The position numbers and the translations under genes are program-made. From positions 1 to 64,000 of the forward strand of contig LLCB01000186.1 of NCBI GenBank assembly GCA_001414345.1: a stretch of 64,000 nt of DNA, given 5' to 3'. Positions 60,833 to 64,000 of the stretch are shown here, piece by piece. Below the pieces are notes generated by a model. That model worked only from the letters and a program-made list of their open reading frames with translations. It had not been told where the DNA came from and did no database searches. This DNA comes from Hymenoscyphus infarciens. Its lineage: Eukaryota; Ascomycota; Leotiomycetes; Helotiales; Helotiaceae. The stretch's first letter is position 1, and each line of letters starts with the position of its first letter.

Positions 60833-63800
60833 GAGTTTGAGTCTGTGATGTGCCAACATGAACCAAAGCTCACGGAACACCCGCGCGCTTTTTCCTTTCA
60901 GTCTACGCAATAGAACGATTTCCATTCTGGATCGACTTTTCCCCCTGCATTCCATTCCAAGCTCCGGGGTAGATTAGACCCAACGCACAACCACCAGCAA
61001 TACATGCATTTACGGGAGGGGAGTAAGACTGTGTAATGGTGGATGGAAATGAAGGGAGCATTTGATGGTTGTCGGATTGCCTTTGGCGTGGTAACTGGGG
61101 GGTGGGAACATTTTCACGTTTTTTTACTCGTTTCCTGCGTGCCTGGTCTTCTTTTTTTGCTGATTGCGTGGGGGGTCTTCACATTTTTTTGTTATTATGA
61201 TGATAGGAATAAAGGTTGATTGTGCAACTGAGGATAGGCTTCTGATTTGAGTGGGTGTGTGCTGTGATATTTTCCATGTCACTTCCTTGGGAGACTCTTC
61301 AAGCGGCACCTCTTTCTTTCCATTATATTTCCTGGCAAGAGCCGCTTGCTATCTCAAGCTACTGAGATGTCTTTCTTGATAATATAAGGGGAGACCCTAG
61401 AGCCACCTGTTGGTTTTGGCATCTATCATCTGGCTACTGTGGGTTCTTCGCGACGATCTTGACATGCTCCTGGTCTTGTCTTGTTTTTGATTTTTGGGGA
61501 CGTTGATACGGAGCCCTTCTCGAGTATTCCTTTTCAAAATACCCACCTTTTTGCTTGAGAGCTTGGGTTGTGAGTTTGTGTTTACTTTTTGAGCTGGGGG
61601 GTTTTGAAAGTGGGGGAGTTGGGCTTGACGGTATGGCCTTTTGGAGTTTCAAGAGCTAAAACTATGCATTCACTTTCTTGGTTCCGCTGGGGGGGGGTGT
61701 GTAGCCTTGTGTTGTAGCCTCACGAATGAAGGGAAAGAAGGGGTAGATAAGTTGGCTGGTGGGGAATTATCATCAGCTCGACGATTCTTGTGCAAAATGT
61801 AACGAGTGCGTGGATCTTGGCGAAGGGGAGGTTAGTGTTGTAGATGATTGGAGGTGTCAGGCTAGGGAATCCGTGTAGGGAATTCCTGAAGCTTGAGTTT
61901 TTCGAGCCTTCGCTCTGGTGCTGCGATCTTCGTTTGACTTTGGTGTGTTTGGCTACTCGTTCCTGCCGATTTCATTGCTATCTTTGAATTTAGAATAGCT
62001 CTCATCGTTTTCAATGGACAGGGCAGCGAGCGTGGTGAGAACTAGAAAGTGGCAGCTGGCCAAGTTGAGTTTCAGGGTTTCAATTTTGTTAGATGTTACG
62101 TTGGTGGGCTGACGGTTGGCGGCGTGAACGGCGGAATGAAGTTGGGATACTCGGAGGCGTTTCGTATGGTGAGGTCATTTTGGTGCTGTAGAGTTTTATT
62201 GTAAGCTCTAGGGTTATGTTGACTGCTGCCAAAAGCTTTAGATAGAGGTCACTATTGGTGAGGTAGGGTGATTGTGATATAGGGTGTGAAGGTGTAGGGG
62301 GTGATACTATGGCTTTGAAGATCAACACTAGATTGTGTAAACTACAGAGAAGTAGTATATCACTTTTACTGCCTAAATAAGCGATCTACCGACATATAAA
62401 TAGCAATTATTCATCTACATTCACTGCCAACCTTACTTCCAACTATATAAGAACCCCCCTCCCCCGCGTGAGAAGTTCTGGGCCGCAATGCAAAGAGAAA
62501 TATGACGAGAATTCACTGCGGTTCCTGCGTGGCTCGTGGGTACATGCTAAGCGAGGCATCCATCTACAACTTAAGAACCTAGGTCGTGGTTTTACAGATA
62601 TTTAGGGTCTGGGGGCTGTTCACTATGCTGTTGCCAACGTGGGTTTATCTGATTTTTCCAAGTTTGGAGGAGAGACTGTTGTCGGTTTTTATGTTAGCTT
62701 TGGGTTGGAGCGAGGTTCGGATATTGAAGAGGAGATGGTGAGTATTTCAGGATGAGGATGATGAATCTGAGGCACTGTTTATGTGAGGAAGGGCATGGGG
62801 GGGTTTTTAAGTAAGGGTGGTGAGAATTCTACCGGGTGTAAAATGTAACCTTGGATTTAGTATTGATTTCATCTTCTTTTGTTCTTTACTTGTGGGTGAG
62901 ATATCTTTTGTGCTTTTTTACTCTTTTCTAACTACTAGACTGGCACTAGGTAGTAGATAGAGAGGATATTAGAGTTTCCCTAGCGCTTTTTAGTTAAAGT
63001 ATCAAGGTACTGGTACTTGGCCTTCTATTTCAACATTTACCTTCACGCAAAGATTGTTCTTTTCTCTCCGTTTTTCAAGGAACATAATGACAATCTGCTA
63101 TCATCAATTGTAATCTTAGCACATCTGCTCCCATCAAGGTCGCTTCTGCTGAGCCCCATTAGGAAAATCAGCGTATTTAACTGCTACTATACACAAGCGA
63201 GGCAGTGTCTAGCGAAACTTCATTTCTACTAACCTAACTACAATAATTCAAAGTTTACTGAATACTTTCTGCTGCTGTCGATTTTGATTCCAGTCTCGAA
63301 TATGAAATAGGTTGCTTCTTTTTTGGGAACAAGTAGGACTCGGGTTTATTCACCTGATTCTAACTTCTAAGATTGGGTAGTAGACTTTGTTCACCCTCTT
63401 CCGTTTGGATTCTGACGTCTATAGTTCCAAGTCTCTCTGTGGAGTGAACTGCATGCTTCAGAGAGCTTTTAAGGATAAGTTCATCTTACAAGTCTATCTT
63501 TATGTCCTTGTTTGAATCCTTATACCGATATCGTAATCAGTACTTCTTTTGGGATCTGCTTATGTCTGTATTAGATATGTATGAGACAGGTGTTCGAGTT
63601 CCGCGTGAATGCTTGAGAATATATTATTCATTACGCGAGATGACGTGCAAGTCGTCTGTATAAAAACGAAGATCAGGGATTCAAGGGAATAGCATCGGCA
63701 AACTTTTGGACTTTATCCACACCTACCGGAGCTTCGAGGCTCCGCCCCATTTCAATTTTCTTGGCTTCAAAGCTGGAATGTTACCAAAGAACTTCGCAGC

Positions 63801-64000
63801 CTATTGTAATTGACGAGTGATCTAAGGTTAGATATCACTTTGTTTATCTGAGTTGTCTACGTTTGGGGGAGAGAGTTGCTGTCGATTTCAATGCTGACTT
63901 CGATTCGGAGTATATTTTTGACTATATGGGAGAGTTTATTCTCTTCGTGCGAAGTGTCACAGCTGGTTACAACTATAATATAAATGGGAACGCTACAAGG
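60833..64000. other. Gene-poor interval
   Basis: 3' flank of YPT1, then G/T-rich and later AT-richer non-coding DNA. Open frames are short (at most 79 codons) and unrecognised. Two diverged direct repeats are seen: about 62,660-62,740 and 63,862-63,930 share a GAGAG...TTG/CTGTCGRTTT...GCT core. A partial third copy lies at about 63,262-63,300. No RNA gene is recognised. Confidence 0.5.

Noticed and set aside
1..64000. CRISPR arrays, bacterial operons, riboswitches and replication origins
   Set aside because: Introns, RIP and gene content are fungal. The repeats seen (minisatellite, LTRs) do not have spacer-repeat regularity.

Overview
The window looks like genomic DNA of a filamentous ascomycete (Pezizomycotina; I lean to Leotiomycetes, by inference only). 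The genes have short GT-AG introns of roughly 40-110 nt with CTAAC/CTGAC branch sites. They encode typical fungal proteins: a Rab1/Ypt1 GTPase, a Ctf4/Mcl1/SepB replisome protein, an armadillo protein of the GID ubiquitin ligase, EMC10 and a PHO80/PREG-type cyclin. Ordinary gene-bearing DNA is interrupted by two extremely AT-rich blocks (about 1-5,520 and 23,180-38,670). In these TpA is abundant and CpA/TpG nearly absent, the signature of repeat-induced point mutation (RIP).

Layout. 1-5,520: RIP-degraded transposon block with a Gypsy-type fragment (LTR at 2,611-2,952) and a compact 1.33-kb LTR-flanked element (3,482-4,811) carrying a minisatellite. 5,521-8,139: gene-poor. 8,140-11,270: minus-strand gene for an 836-residue Pro/Glu/Lys-rich protein with a run of phase-1 repeat exons. 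12,198-15,381: VID28/GID5 (-). 16,134-18,287: membrane and coiled-coil protein (-). 20,189-21,385: PHO80/PREG-like cyclin (+). 21,791-22,471: EMC10 (+). 23,067-38,866: a three-level nest of LTR elements. 39,221-41,018: secreted protein gene (-) whose 3' end is frameshifted close to the nest. 43,095-45,729: MCL1/CTF4 (-), divergent from a WD40 gene at 45,964-47,259 (+). 48,539-52,293: large unrecognised protein (+). 52,294-58,218: gene-poor and rich in degenerate short repeats. 58,219-59,238: mitochondrial-type protein (-). 59,807-60,832: YPT1 (+). 60,833-64,000: gene-poor.

Most striking is the nest. A short-LTR element has a primer-binding site matching the initiator-tRNA anticodon arm and is flanked by TCATC. 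It is split by a minus-strand Gypsy element with 381-bp LTRs, flanked by CTCTA. The Gypsy reverse transcriptase is in turn split by a plus-strand Copia-like element with 190-bp LTRs, flanked by GTTCT. All three 5-bp target duplications are still exact. Other points of interest are the exon-repeat gene, an apparent non-AG (GG) splice acceptor inside the cyclin gene, and a strand-switching motif cluster at 53.1-53.8 kb.

The genes are housekeeping loci with no sign of an operon-like or biosynthetic cluster. All exon coordinates were derived by eye from splice signals and frame and should be read as models.
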